A DNA stretch of 64,000 bases from Rhizobium sp. 11515TR (lineage in GTDB: Bacteria > Pseudomonadota > Alphaproteobacteria > Rhizobiales > Rhizobiaceae). This document shows positions 9,222 to 17,520 of the stretch, one piece after another (position 1 is the stretch's first letter; each line of letters opens with the position of its first letter). The notes below the pieces were generated by a model. It did not search any database, was not told where the DNA came from, and saw nothing but the letters and a program-made list of their open reading frames with translations. The stretch covers positions 1,116,001-1,180,000 of the forward strand of contig NZ_CP023000.1 of assembly GCF_002277895.1 (NCBI RefSeq). Direction: 5' to 3'. The position numbers and the translations under genes are program-made.

Positions 9222-9959
9222 GTGAGCAATGCAGTTCAAGTCTTGTCGGCCGGCAGCCTGCGTCATGCTTTTCCGGCGATCATTGGCGCCTTTGGACGAG
9301 AATTCGGCATTGGCATCTCGCTGACGCTCGGACCCGCGGGGCTGCTGCGGGAAACGATCGAGGCAGGCATTAGTTTCGATCTTTTTGCCTCCGCCAATAT
9401 GGCGCATCCGCGGCGGCTTGTTTCTATGGGTCTTGCAGAAGATGCGGTCTGCTTTGCCCGCAATCGGCTCTGTGTGCTCTCGCGTGCCGAGCTTGGCCTG
9501 ACGACGGAGAATTTTCTCGCGGTGCTGGCCGATCCCGCCGTGAGGATTGGCACCTCCACGCCAGGCGACGATCCGGGCGGCGATTATGCTTTCGAGGTCT
9601 TCGACAAGATCGAAGCACGGTATCCGGGCAAGGGTGCGGCGATCAGGTCGCGGTCGCAGCAGTTGGTAGGTGGCCGCCATTCGTTGCCGACGCCAGCGGG
9701 CAAGGGCGGCGGCTATCTGATTACCGACGGCGTCGTCGATCTGATGATGAGCTATTCTTCGAACGCGCGTCTTCTGGCAGGAGATGCGGCTTTCAGCGTC
9801 ATCGACATACCCGACGAATTTCAGCCGCTTATCGAATACGGCATGGCAATTCGTAAGGGCGCTGATGATGAAACCAGGTGTCTGCGGGACTTCCTGTTAT
9901 CGGAGACCGGGCAGGAGATCCTCAGCAAAGCTGGGTTTTCTCCGGTCGGTTCGTCTTGA
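9222..9959 (+). CDS. ModA-like substrate-binding protein lacking a signal peptide
   Basis: 245 residues resembling molybdate/tungstate-type periplasmic binding proteins: VLSAGSLRHAFPAIIGAFGR at the start, LFASANMAHPRRLVSMGLAEDAV in the middle, and EYGMAIRKGADDETRCLRDFLLS near the end. The start is the GTG at 9222 behind an AAGGAA site. A frame open to 9123 gives only an arginine-rich extension that does not look like a signal peptide. With no signal sequence and no adjacent permease or ATPase it may be cytoplasmic, perhaps an oxyanion sensor or a decayed transporter part. It is convergent with a LysR gene 23 bp downstream. Confidence 0.75.
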   Translation: MSNAVQVLSAGSLRHAFPAIIGAFGREFGIGISLTLGPAGLLRETIEAGISFDLFASANMAHPRRLVSMGLAEDAVCFARNRLCVLSRAELGLTTENFLAVLADPAVRIGTSTPGDDPGGDYAFEVFDKIEARYPGKGAAIRSRSQQLVGGRHSLPTPAGKGGGYLITDGVVDLMMSYSSNARLLAGDAAFSVIDIPDEFQPLIEYGMAIRKGADDETRCLRDFLLSETGQEILSKAGFSPVGSS

Positions 9960-9982
9960 AGGCAAACGGTGGCCATAGTCGT

Positions 9983-10873
9983 TCAGCCAGTGGGAGGCTT
10001 GCTGGAGCGCCCGTAGGCCTCTGCTTCGCTCTGCAACCATTCGCAGAAAAGAACGGATTTTCGGTTCCGGCGGGCTCGGCGCAGCGCCACATATTCGTGG
10101 CCACTTTCCAGAAAGCCATATGGCGCCATCAGCCGGCCGAAACGAATGTCGTCGCTGACATAGGGCCACGGGGCGACGCAGACGCCAAGGCCAGCACTGG
10201 CAGCCTCCAGCATGAAGTAAAAATGCTCGTATTCGACGCGTGGTCCGGCGGCGACCGATCTTTCCGAACGGGCAAGCCAGTCGCCCCATGCGCGCAGCCT
10301 TGTGCGCGTATGAAGCTGGGGCAGGCCGTCGAACTCGGGCGTCGACGCGGCAAAGAGCGACGGCGCCAGCACCGCGCCAGTTTGCTCCGGAAACAGGAAA
10401 ATCACATCGGCGCCGGAAGGCCATGGCGCGATTCCGACGCGGATCGCCACATCGAAGCCGTCGCGGCTGAAATCGACGGGTTTCGACGAGGCCGACAGGC
10501 GCACTTCTATGTTGGGGTATTTCGCCTGAAACCGATAGAGACGAGGAATGAGCCAGCGCATTGTAAAGGTGCCGGGGCAGGAGACGTCGAGCTGACCGTC
10601 TTCGGTGTCGGCTACGGTTCGCACCGACAGATCCATCTGGTCGAATGCGCCCGTCAGCCCGGTCAGCAGGGTCATTCCGCCTTCGGTCAATCTCAGCCGG
10701 TTTTTCGGCCCTTCGAACAAGGGAACGCCAAGTAACTCCTCCAGATGCTGGATCTGCCGGCTGACGGCGCTATGCGTCACATTGAGCTCGTCTGCGGCAA
10801 GCGTCATGCGGCCGAGCCGGCCGGCCGCTTCGAAGGCACGCAATGCGTTCAGGGAGGGTAACCGTCTGGTCAT
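9983..10873 (-). CDS. LysR-family transcriptional regulator, GcvA-like
   Basis: 296 residues. N-terminal winged helix (LNALRAFEAAGRLGRMTLAA, then VTHSAVSRQIQHLEELLGVPLFE) followed by a substrate-binding domain with GcvA-type features (FTMRWLIPRLYRFQAKYPNIEVRLS; DFSRDGFDVAIRVG). Two ATGs two codons apart (10879 and 10873) share the same GGAAA site; the second is chosen and the first is equally possible. Targets are unknown; the divergent neighbour is a methyltransferase, and an inverted repeat sits just upstream of the start. Confidence 0.85.
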   Translation of the reverse strand: MTRRLPSLNALRAFEAAGRLGRMTLAADELNVTHSAVSRQIQHLEELLGVPLFEGPKNRLRLTEGGMTLLTGLTGAFDQMDLSVRTVADTEDGQLDVSCPGTFTMRWLIPRLYRFQAKYPNIEVRLSASSKPVDFSRDGFDVAIRVGIAPWPSGADVIFLFPEQTGAVLAPSLFAASTPEFDGLPQLHTRTRLRAWGDWLARSERSVAAGPRVEYEHFYFMLEAASAGLGVCVAPWPYVSDDIRFGRLMAPYGFLESGHEYVALRRARRNRKSVLFCEWLQSEAEAYGRSSKPPTG

Positions 10874-10883
10874 GTGCATTTTC

Positions 10884-10904
10884 CGAACATTGACTGTTCG
10901 AACA
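10884..10904. promoter_or_regulatory. Overlapping inverted repeats upstream of LysR gene
   Basis: CGAACA (10884-10889) and TGTTCG (10895-10900) form a perfect 6-bp inverted repeat with a 5-nt spacer, and TGTTCGAACA (10895-10904) is itself a perfect 10-bp palindrome. The site begins about 11 bp before the LysR start codon, a good position for autorepression. The spacing does not match the rhizobial LexA box (GAAC-N7-GAAC). Confidence 0.4.
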
Positions 10905-11046
10905 TATCGTTTTTCTTCGGTAAAAATAACGTGTTTTTTTGACATCGAGAGAAATGGACAGCGCATTCATCGAACAATGACGCGACGATGCAATGGCATT
11001 TTCACGTCCGGCGAAGCCTTGTCCGACGAAGCAATGGAGACATGAA

Positions 11047-11823
11047 GTGCAAGGCAGATATCGGGACGGCAGTGCAGGCGATGCGAATTACGGCGTGATC
11101 GGATCGGGCTATACCAATTATCGCCAGCCGGACCCCCATATAGCCGAATTCATCCGTGCCGCTCTCGGCGATGCGAAAACTGTGTTGAATGTTGGTGCTG
11201 GTGCTGGTTCCTATGAGCCCGTCGACCGGCAGGTGACGGCCGTCGAGCCGTCTGCATCCATGCGCGCCCAACGGCCGGCGCATCTCCCGGTCGCGATTGA
11301 CGGAACGGCGGAACATCTCCCTTTTGCCGATCGGATTTTCGACGCGGCAATGGCGACCTTCACGGTGCATCAATGGTCTGATCTCGACCGAGGGCTTGCC
11401 GAGATGCGGCGCGTCACCCGCGGACCCGTCCTGGTGTTGAGCTGTGATCCGCATCTGCTGGAACGGTCGTGGCTACACACCTATGCACCTGAAATGATTG
11501 CGGTCGAGGCACGACGTTATCCGGAGATGGACAGGATCGCGACCGCACTCGGCGGCAATGTAGAGATCAAGGCGGTGCCGATCCCGCTGAATTGCCTCGA
11601 TGGTTTCGGTGAGGCCTATTATGGCAGGCCGGAACGAATGCTTGATCCCGGCGCGCGGCTTGCCAATTCGGCATGGAGCTTTGTCGATGCCTCCATTGGC
11701 GAGCGTTTTGTCGCCGAGCTCGGTCGCGATCTCACCGACGGATCCTGGGATCGCCATTATGGTGCCCTCCGCACGCAGCCATTCTTCGAAGGCTCGCTGC
11801 GGCTTATCATCGCCAGACCATGA
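11047..11823 (+). CDS. Class I SAM-dependent methyltransferase (methyltransferase-11 type)
   Basis: 258 residues. Motif I is VLNVGAGAGSYEP (about residues 37-49), with an acidic residue in VTAVEPS, then GTAEHLPFADRIFDAAMATFTVHQW as motifs II/III. The substrate cannot be told. The GTG at 11047 is taken as the start because GGAGA (11036-11040) is 6 nt upstream; an in-frame ATG at 10993 would add 18 residues without a good ribosome site. The next gene starts 10 bp after the stop, so the two are probably co-transcribed. Confidence 0.8.
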   Translation: MQGRYRDGSAGDANYGVIGSGYTNYRQPDPHIAEFIRAALGDAKTVLNVGAGAGSYEPVDRQVTAVEPSASMRAQRPAHLPVAIDGTAEHLPFADRIFDAAMATFTVHQWSDLDRGLAEMRRVTRGPVLVLSCDPHLLERSWLHTYAPEMIAVEARRYPEMDRIATALGGNVEIKAVPIPLNCLDGFGEAYYGRPERMLDPGARLANSAWSFVDASIGERFVAELGRDLTDGSWDRHYGALRTQPFFEGSLRLIIARP

Positions 11824-11833
11824 GGAGAGTGCC

Positions 11834-12478
11834 GTGAGAGACGAATTGCGCATACTCAAGTCCCTGGCCGGGCCGTTTCCCTCGTTCGAGGCGGATCTGA
11901 CACCCGACAATCCGCGAAATCTGTTTTCCGACTGGCTGCGGGATGCCATCGAGGCTGATATCAGGGAGCCACATGCCATGGTGCTTTCCACGATCGACGA
12001 GGATGGCGCACCGGATGCTCGTGTTCTCATTCTGAAGAACCTTGACCAGCGTGGCTGGCACTTCGCAACAACAGGCAGCGGGCCGAAAGGCCGGCAGATC
12101 GCCGCCAATCCCTCTGTGTCACTCACCTTCTACTGGCCGCAGCTCGGGCGGCAGGTGCGGCTGCGCGGCATGGCGTTTCAGGCCGAGGCGCATGAGCGCT
12201 ATGCCGATTTCCGTGCACGCGCGCCGGGCGCCAAGGCCATTGCCCTGACCGAGCGACAGAGCGAGGTTCTGGGGTCGTTGCAGGAGCTTGATGACGCATT
12301 GGCACTGCAGCATCGGCGGTTGCGGGACGAGCCCAATCTTGTCGCTGCAAATTGGGCGGTTTTCATCGTTATGCCGCATGAGGTTGAATTCTGGCAGGGT
12401 GACGCCGAGCGCCGTCACCATCGCTTGCGATACCGGCGTGAAAAGGCAGGCTGGCTGAAGGAGCGGCTCTGGCCGTGA
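11834..12478 (+). CDS. Pyridoxamine 5'-phosphate oxidase-family protein
   Basis: 214 residues, the size of PdxH. Split-barrel FMN-binding features include AMVLSTIDEDGAPDARVLILKN-type sequence (about residues 48-69), SGPKGRQIAANPSVSLTFYW and the C-terminal dimerisation region ending ERLWP. PdxH oxidises pyridoxamine or pyridoxine phosphate to PLP. The match is recognisable, but several PdxH signature positions look relaxed and the usual N-terminal segment is short, so it may be a paralogue. GTG start with GGAGAG 5 nt upstream; it follows the methyltransferase by 10 bp. Confidence 0.75.
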   Translation: MRDELRILKSLAGPFPSFEADLTPDNPRNLFSDWLRDAIEADIREPHAMVLSTIDEDGAPDARVLILKNLDQRGWHFATTGSGPKGRQIAANPSVSLTFYWPQLGRQVRLRGMAFQAEAHERYADFRARAPGAKAIALTERQSEVLGSLQELDDALALQHRRLRDEPNLVAANWAVFIVMPHEVEFWQGDAERRHHRLRYRREKAGWLKERLWP

Positions 12479-12571
12479 TGATTTTTCGCTTTGATGGCCG
12501 CAGTTGTCCGTTTCCGTTGCTTTGGGCGGAAAGATTAGACCGCCATTGTGACCGCTGAGGATCAGCATCCC

Positions 12572-13669
12572 TCAGATGCCGAGATCGAGCTGGGGCTGTA
12601 AGCTCCCGTCGCCGGCCTCTTCGTTCGTCAAAGACGAAAGCGTGATGCCGAGCAGCCGGATCGGCCGCGTAAACGGGTGGACGCTTGCCAGAAGCGCCGA
12701 CGCTGTCTCGAGGACAGCGCCAGCGTCTGCGACCGGCAGCGAGCTTGTCCGACTGCGTGTCGCCTGGGTGAAGTCTGCATATTTGATCTTCACGGTCACC
12801 GTCTTGGCGCTGAAACCGCCTGTTTCGCAGTAGCGCCAGACCTTCTGCGCAAGCGGCCGCAGCTCCGCCGTCGCCAGCTCGAGATCGTCGATATCCTCGG
12901 CGAACGTGTCCTCTGCGCCTATGGATTTGCGGATACGGTCGGGCTTTACCTGGCGCTCGTCGATGCCGCGGGCAATACCGTAGAAATAAGGCCCCGCCTT
13001 TCCAAAATGCTCCTGCAGGAAGGCGAGGGATTTCGATTTCAGGTCTAGCCCTGTTTCGATCCCGTATTTATGCATGCGCTCGGCGGTCGCCGGCCCGACG
13101 CCGTGGAACTTCTTGACAGGAAGCGTTTCGACGAAGGCGGGTCCGTTCTTCGGCGTAATGACGGCCTGGCCGTTGGGCTTGTTGAGGTCGCTTGCCATTT
13201 TGGCGAGGAACTTGTTGTAGGAAATACCGGCCGAGGCGTTGAGGCCGGTGACCTGCTTGATCTTGGCCCGGATCTCCAGCGCGATCTCGGTGGCGATTTT
13301 CATTCCCTTGTGGTTCTGGGTAACATCGAGATAGGCTTCGTCAAGCGACAGCGGCTCGATCATCGACGTATATTCGGCAAAGATCTCGCGGATCTGCTGC
13401 GACACCGCCCTGTAGACGTCGAAGCGCGGCGGCACGAAAATCAGGTCCGGACATTTGCGTTTTGCGGTGACCGAAGGCATCGCCGAGTGAACGCCAAAGG
13501 CGCGGGCTTCATAGCTTGCGGCCGCCACGACGCCGCGTGCCGCCGACCCTCCGACCGCAAGCGGCTTGCCACGCAGCTCCGGATTGTCTCGCTGCTCGAC
13601 GGATGCATAGAATGCATCCATATCCACATGGATGATCTTCCGGACAGGCTTTGCGTTGGCGTCGTTCAT
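12572..13669 (-). CDS. dinB: DNA polymerase IV (Y-family translesion polymerase)
   Basis: 365 residues. The palm motifs HVDMDAFYASVEQRDNPEL (near residue 15) and SLDEAYLDVT (near residue 110) carry the metal-binding acidic residues. Helix-hairpin-helix (KFHGVGPATAERMHKYGI) and little-finger regions follow. It bypasses lesions with low fidelity. The ATG at 13669 is chosen because GAGG lies 5-8 nt upstream; the in-frame ATGs at 13684-13687 have no ribosome site. I found no GAAC-N7-GAAC LexA box upstream, so SOS control is not evident here. Confidence 0.93.
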   Translation of the reverse strand: MNDANAKPVRKIIHVDMDAFYASVEQRDNPELRGKPLAVGGSAARGVVAAASYEARAFGVHSAMPSVTAKRKCPDLIFVPPRFDVYRAVSQQIREIFAEYTSMIEPLSLDEAYLDVTQNHKGMKIATEIALEIRAKIKQVTGLNASAGISYNKFLAKMASDLNKPNGQAVITPKNGPAFVETLPVKKFHGVGPATAERMHKYGIETGLDLKSKSLAFLQEHFGKAGPYFYGIARGIDERQVKPDRIRKSIGAEDTFAEDIDDLELATAELRPLAQKVWRYCETGGFSAKTVTVKIKYADFTQATRSRTSSLPVADAGAVLETASALLASVHPFTRPIRLLGITLSSLTNEEAGDGSLQPQLDLGI

Positions 13670-13739
13670 GGCGACCTCGGTCATCATGCAGATTTAAGCA
13701 TGGACCCTTCAATTGCAGAATCTGAAACAAATACAGAAC

Positions 13740-13761
13740 ATATCATCCCTGATGATGATAT
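13740..13761. promoter_or_regulatory. Inverted repeat between dinB and divergent small-gene pair
   Basis: ATATCATC (13740-13747) and GATGATAT (13754-13761) form a perfect 8-bp inverted repeat with a 6-nt spacer, about 70 bp upstream of dinB and 130 bp upstream of the divergent small gene. It is a possible operator with no known regulator. Confidence 0.35.
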
Positions 13762-13890
13762 CAAACCAGCTCCGTTGCCGTGCAGGAGAGACGAGGGCAA
13801 ATCGCTCCGCGACAGTCATTCGCAAGTGCCACCTTGAGATGCCTTCGAGGCTTCTTATCTCTTGTCCGTCCCCCAATACGGAGCCTCAAG

Positions 13891-14067
13891 ATGGGCCAGA
13901 TCGCAACTGAACCACTTTCCGACCTGCTGATGGAGATCCTCCCGCCCGAGCGTGACGAGGAATCCCGAGCCGATGGCACGGCATGCCTGTGCTGTCGAAG
14001 GCTGCGATCGGCACGAAAGATGGATGAGGACGGCTGCGGCATATGTGACGAATGCCTGGCGCCATGA
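13891..14067 (+). CDS. Small four-cysteine protein, hypothetical
   Basis: 58 residues. The C-terminal half holds CLCC, then 14 residues, then CGICDEC, a likely single zinc-ribbon-like site. The N-terminus is acidic and helical (PLSDLLMEILPPERDEE). ATG start with GGAG about 7 nt upstream. An upstream in-frame extension to 13780 lacks a ribosome site. The stop overlaps the next start in an ATGA arrangement, implying translational coupling. I do not recognise the family; a regulatory or protein-binding role would be a guess. Confidence 0.6.
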   Translation: MGQIATEPLSDLLMEILPPERDEESRADGTACLCCRRLRSARKMDEDGCGICDECLAP

Positions 14068-14375
14068 CGGACGCTACGCCGCAGCTGCCGCCCGCCGAAT
14101 TGTCGGACTTCGAAGCTGCGCTTGCAAAGCTGTCTGACGGCTATTCGGAGGGGTGCTTTCGAGGTCGCCCCTGGGGTGTGACGGTCAAGCGATCGGCTGA
14201 CGGGAAACGGATCTGGCTCTATGGCGAGGAGCTTGGCGGGACCGATATCGTCAGCTTCAATCTCTATGTACTTTCCGGAACAGGCCTCACTCTCAAGCCC
14301 TGCGAAATGTCCTCGTCGAAGGTCATAGATTTCGTTTTAGGCTTCATGCCGGCTCCAATGCAGCAGCCTGTATAA
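14064..14375 (+). CDS. Conserved-looking hypothetical protein coupled to the four-cysteine protein
   Basis: 103 residues. The start is the ATG at 14064, overlapping the upstream stop by 4 nt (ATGA); an in-frame ATG at 14052 is possible. Mixed alpha/beta composition, with a central stretch that looks structured (GRPWGVTVKRSADGKRIWLY, then FNLYVLSGTGLTLKPCEMSS). No signal peptide or membrane segment. I recognise no family. The coupling suggests that it works with the small cysteine protein before it. Confidence 0.6.
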   Translation: MTDATPQLPPAELSDFEAALAKLSDGYSEGCFRGRPWGVTVKRSADGKRIWLYGEELGGTDIVSFNLYVLSGTGLTLKPCEMSSSKVIDFVLGFMPAPMQQPV

Positions 14376-14413
14376 GCCAGCAGCTTTGCCGGCCGGCAAC
14401 AACCCCTTCTGCT

Positions 14414-14974
14414 TCAGCGGGTGGAGAGCGGCGGCGGAGGTGGCTGCGTGGTGGAGCCGGGACCGAGCGAGCGCTGGACCATCACCGTGTCAGCCCAGCG
14501 GCCGTAACGATAGGCAACCGCCGGCAGCAGGCCGACGCGAACGAAGCCGAAGCGTTCGTGCAAGGCGAGAGAGGCCGCATTGTCGGCGTCGATATAGCCG
14601 ATCATCTGCCGGAAACCGGCCGCAGCACAGGCGTCGATCAGCCCGCGCATCAGCAGGCTCCCAACACCTTGACCGACATGGTCGTGATGCACATAGATCG
14701 AATGCTTGACGGTGTAGCGATAGGCCGGGCGCTTACGAAACAACACCACATAGGCATAGCCGACAACCTTCTCACCCTCGATCGCAACGACATGCGGGAA
14801 GCGTTTGTCCTTCAAATTTTTACGCCGCTCGCGCAGATCGTCCGGCTGCGGTGTGTCGCTATCATCAACTCCGGCCTCGACGCCGCGGTGAATATGGCGG
14901 CGATAGATAGCCAGCATGGCATCGACATCGCTCTCCCGGGAGGGGCGAACGATGATTGTTTTATCCTGCTTCAT
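14414..14974 (-). CDS. GNAT-family N-acetyltransferase, phosphinothricin acetyltransferase-like
   Basis: 186 residues with the GNAT fold: IVRPSRESDVDAMLAIY at the N-terminus, acetyl-CoA loop HDHVGQGVGSLLMRGL (about residues 96-111), and YIDADNAASLALHERFGF, which resembles the PAT/Bar subfamily. The C-terminus ends in a proline run. The start is placed at 14974 (MKQDKTII) because a longer frame runs into the decarboxylase. It lies 22 bp downstream of the decarboxylase on the same strand, so it could acetylate the amine product or a related polyamine; this is inference. Confidence 0.83.
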   Translation of the reverse strand: MKQDKTIIVRPSRESDVDAMLAIYRRHIHRGVEAGVDDSDTPQPDDLRERRKNLKDKRFPHVVAIEGEKVVGYAYVVLFRKRPAYRYTVKHSIYVHHDHVGQGVGSLLMRGLIDACAAAGFRQMIGYIDADNAASLALHERFGFVRVGLLPAVAYRYGRWADTVMVQRSLGPGSTTQPPPPPLSTR

Positions 14975-14996
14975 GTCCGAACCTGAATTTCCAAGC

Positions 14997-17354
14997 CTAT
15001 TCCGCGACGACGTAGGTATAGAGCCGGATTTTGCCGGATGCATCGATCTCGCGATAGAGGCCTTGAATCTCCACCTCGAAGCCGGGGAAGGTGTTGAAGC
15101 AGGTTTCGAACATTTTGAGATAGTCGATCATGGGCTTTGCCTGTTCCGTCAGGCGCTCGCCGGGCACGATCGTCGCGATACCCGGAGGATAGACGACGAA
15201 GGGCGTCGTTGCGATGCGGCCGGCAATGGCGTCGATCGGCAGATAGTCGACATCGTTGCGAACAAGGCAACGTGCGGCATCATGCGGCGACATGGCGATC
15301 GGCGGCAGGTGTTCAGCGGAAAACTGCTTCGTCTGCAGCGCGCTGACATCGGCCTGGCGGAAGAAATTGTGCATTTCAGCGCAGAGATCGCGCAGGCGCA
15401 CGCCCGCATAGCGGCCGGGACGGCGGCGGTAGAATTCCGGAATTGCCTCTTCCAGCAGCGCATTGTCGTCATGAAGCTTTTTGAACGCGACAAGGCCGCT
15501 GATCAGCGTGCCGGCCTTGCTGGCCTCGACACCGGGCGTGAGGAGGAACAGCAGCGAATTGAGGTCGTTCTTTTCCGCGACGATACGGTTTTCGCGCAGA
15601 TATTGCGCGACCACCGGCGCCGGAATCCCATGCTCAGTGTATTTACCCGTGGCTCGGTCGAAACCGGGGGTAAGCAGGGTGAGCTTGTTGGGATCCGTCA
15701 TGGCGAAACCCGGCTCCATGTCGGAAAAGCCGTGCCACGCCGCATTGGGCGTCAGGTGCCAGAAGGCGGGATTGGTGGCGAGCTGGTCGGTCGCGACGCT
15801 TTCCCACGGCACGTCGTGCACGGCGCCGGGGCTCGACACATCCGGAATCGCGACCCGATCCGGCACGAAGGGCTCGAAGAACCAGCGGCGTTCTGGGCGA
15901 TGCTCCTTCTCCTCGAATTCGCGGCGTACGGCGCGGATCTTCTTGCGCAGTTCGATACCGAGACGGATCGTGTCGTCCCAGAGCACTTCGCCCGAGCGGC
16001 CCTTCATCATCTGCGCGCCGACATCGAGCGAGGCGAAGAGCGGATAGAAGGGCGAGGTCGACGCGTGCTGCATAAAGCTTTCGTTGAAGCGCCGGTGCTC
16101 TACGCGGCGCTTCTGGCCGGTAATGTGCCTATCCTTCATGTGGATCTGCGAGGCCTGCGAGAAGCTCGCCAGCTGCTTATGGGTGGATTGGGTGGCGATG
16201 ATGCCAGGCGCCTCCGGGCCGAGGTCGGAAAGACCCATGGCGAAGCGCCCGGCATAAAGCGGATGAAACTTCATGAAGCCCGCCCAGGCCTCGTCGAAGA
16301 GGATGTAGTCGCAGAGATGGCCGATACGCTTGAGGATCATCTCGGCATTGTGGATGGTGCCGTCATAGGTGCATTGCTCCACGACAGCGACGCGGAACGG
16401 ACGCGGCCTCTTGTAGGCCTCCGGATCCTTCACCAGCGGATGGGTGCGGATGCGCTCGCGCAGCGCGTCCTCGTCCATGGTGGCGAAATCCATCGGACCG
16501 ATCAGGCCATAGAGATTGCGTCTGGTCGGCAGATAGATCGGAATGCCGCCCGAGATCATCAGGGCGCCGTGATGGGCGGCCTTGTGGTTGTTGCGGTCGA
16601 ACAGCACGAGATCGCCGTCGGTGACGAGCGCTGAGAGTGCGACCTTGTTTGATGTGGAGGTGCCGTTCAGCACGAAATAGGTCTTCTCGGCGCCGAAAAT
16701 CTTGGCCGCTTCCTTTTGCGCGGCAAGCGCAGGCCCCTCATGGGTCAGGAGGTCGCCGAGATCGAGCACGGAATTGTCAAGGTCGTCGCGGAAAACCGCT
16801 TCGCCCAGATGTTCCATGAAGACACGGCCGATGGGGCTGCGGCTATAGAAGATGCCGCCATTGTGCCCGGGGCAGGTCCAGAGGTGATTGCCCTCTTCGG
16901 CGTAATCGACCAGCGCGCCGAAGAAAGGCGTCTTCAGCGTCTCCGCATATTGCTTGAGCCGGCTGATGAGGCTTTTTGCGATGAAGGCCGGCGTTTCTTC
17001 CGACAGGAAGACGCAGCCGTCGATGAAATCGAGGACTTCCACCGGCACATCCTCGAAGCGCTTGCGCCGGATCAGCAGGATGATCGGGAATTCGAGGCCG
17101 CGCCGGCGCATGAGGTTGATGAGGGAGGCCGTCTTGCCTTCCAGGCCCTTCTTGCCCCAGTCGACCAGCATGCAGCCGATGGCCGCGTCCGTCTGCACGG
17201 CGATCTCGGCATCTTCGAGATTGCGCGCGCGCACCACCTCGAAACCGGAGCGTTCGATCTCCTCGACGATCTGATTGTAGCGGGCACCTTCCAGGTCCTC
17301 ATTGTCGAAGGTTGGCGTTGCGAACAGAAAGTTGAAACGTCTGAAATAATCCAT
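14997..17354 (-). CDS. Ornithine/lysine/arginine decarboxylase, fold-I (large, PLP-dependent)
   Basis: 785 residues. Residues ~1-130 are the N-terminal response-regulator-like wing domain. The PLP domain follows with TCPGHNGGIFYSRSPIGR (about residue 160), FVLNGTSTSNK, the aspartate motif ILFDEAWAGF and the Schiff-base lysine in STHKQLASFSQASQIH (near residue 393). The C-terminal domain is complete. It decarboxylates a basic amino acid to putrescine, cadaverine or agmatine for polyamine synthesis or acid resistance. The exact substrate cannot be assigned from the sequence. A GNAT gene follows directly. Confidence 0.92.
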   Translation of the reverse strand: MDYFRRFNFLFATPTFDNEDLEGARYNQIVEEIERSGFEVVRARNLEDAEIAVQTDAAIGCMLVDWGKKGLEGKTASLINLMRRRGLEFPIILLIRRKRFEDVPVEVLDFIDGCVFLSEETPAFIAKSLISRLKQYAETLKTPFFGALVDYAEEGNHLWTCPGHNGGIFYSRSPIGRVFMEHLGEAVFRDDLDNSVLDLGDLLTHEGPALAAQKEAAKIFGAEKTYFVLNGTSTSNKVALSALVTDGDLVLFDRNNHKAAHHGALMISGGIPIYLPTRRNLYGLIGPMDFATMDEDALRERIRTHPLVKDPEAYKRPRPFRVAVVEQCTYDGTIHNAEMILKRIGHLCDYILFDEAWAGFMKFHPLYAGRFAMGLSDLGPEAPGIIATQSTHKQLASFSQASQIHMKDRHITGQKRRVEHRRFNESFMQHASTSPFYPLFASLDVGAQMMKGRSGEVLWDDTIRLGIELRKKIRAVRREFEEKEHRPERRWFFEPFVPDRVAIPDVSSPGAVHDVPWESVATDQLATNPAFWHLTPNAAWHGFSDMEPGFAMTDPNKLTLLTPGFDRATGKYTEHGIPAPVVAQYLRENRIVAEKNDLNSLLFLLTPGVEASKAGTLISGLVAFKKLHDDNALLEEAIPEFYRRRPGRYAGVRLRDLCAEMHNFFRQADVSALQTKQFSAEHLPPIAMSPHDAARCLVRNDVDYLPIDAIAGRIATTPFVVYPPGIATIVPGERLTEQAKPMIDYLKMFETCFNTFPGFEVEIQGLYREIDASGKIRLYTYVVAE

Positions 17355-17520
17355 ATCGACACCCGCTCCTGATTTGGCATGAGGTGTCGGCGTATTTCAT
17401 GACATGGATGTGACAGAATAGAGGACGTCCCAAACCGTATCGATGGCCATCGCCGGGCAGGTCGCTGGCCCGCCGTTTCATGCCGGATTGCGAACGCGGA
17501 ATTTATGGATTTGTGGCCGC

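Noticed and set aside
12555-12575. CTGAGG/CCTCAG hairpin at the dinB 3' end as a terminator
   Set aside because: The stem overlaps the dinB stop codon, is short and has no T-run in either direction.
13670-13890. Search for a LexA/SOS box upstream of dinB
   Set aside because: One GAAC occurs near 13736 but no second half-site at the N7 spacing expected for alphaproteobacterial LexA.
14916-16634. A 572-codon plus-strand frame opposite the large decarboxylase
   Set aside because: It lies antisense to a gene with clear PLP motifs and has no recognisable domain; it is a high-GC shadow frame.
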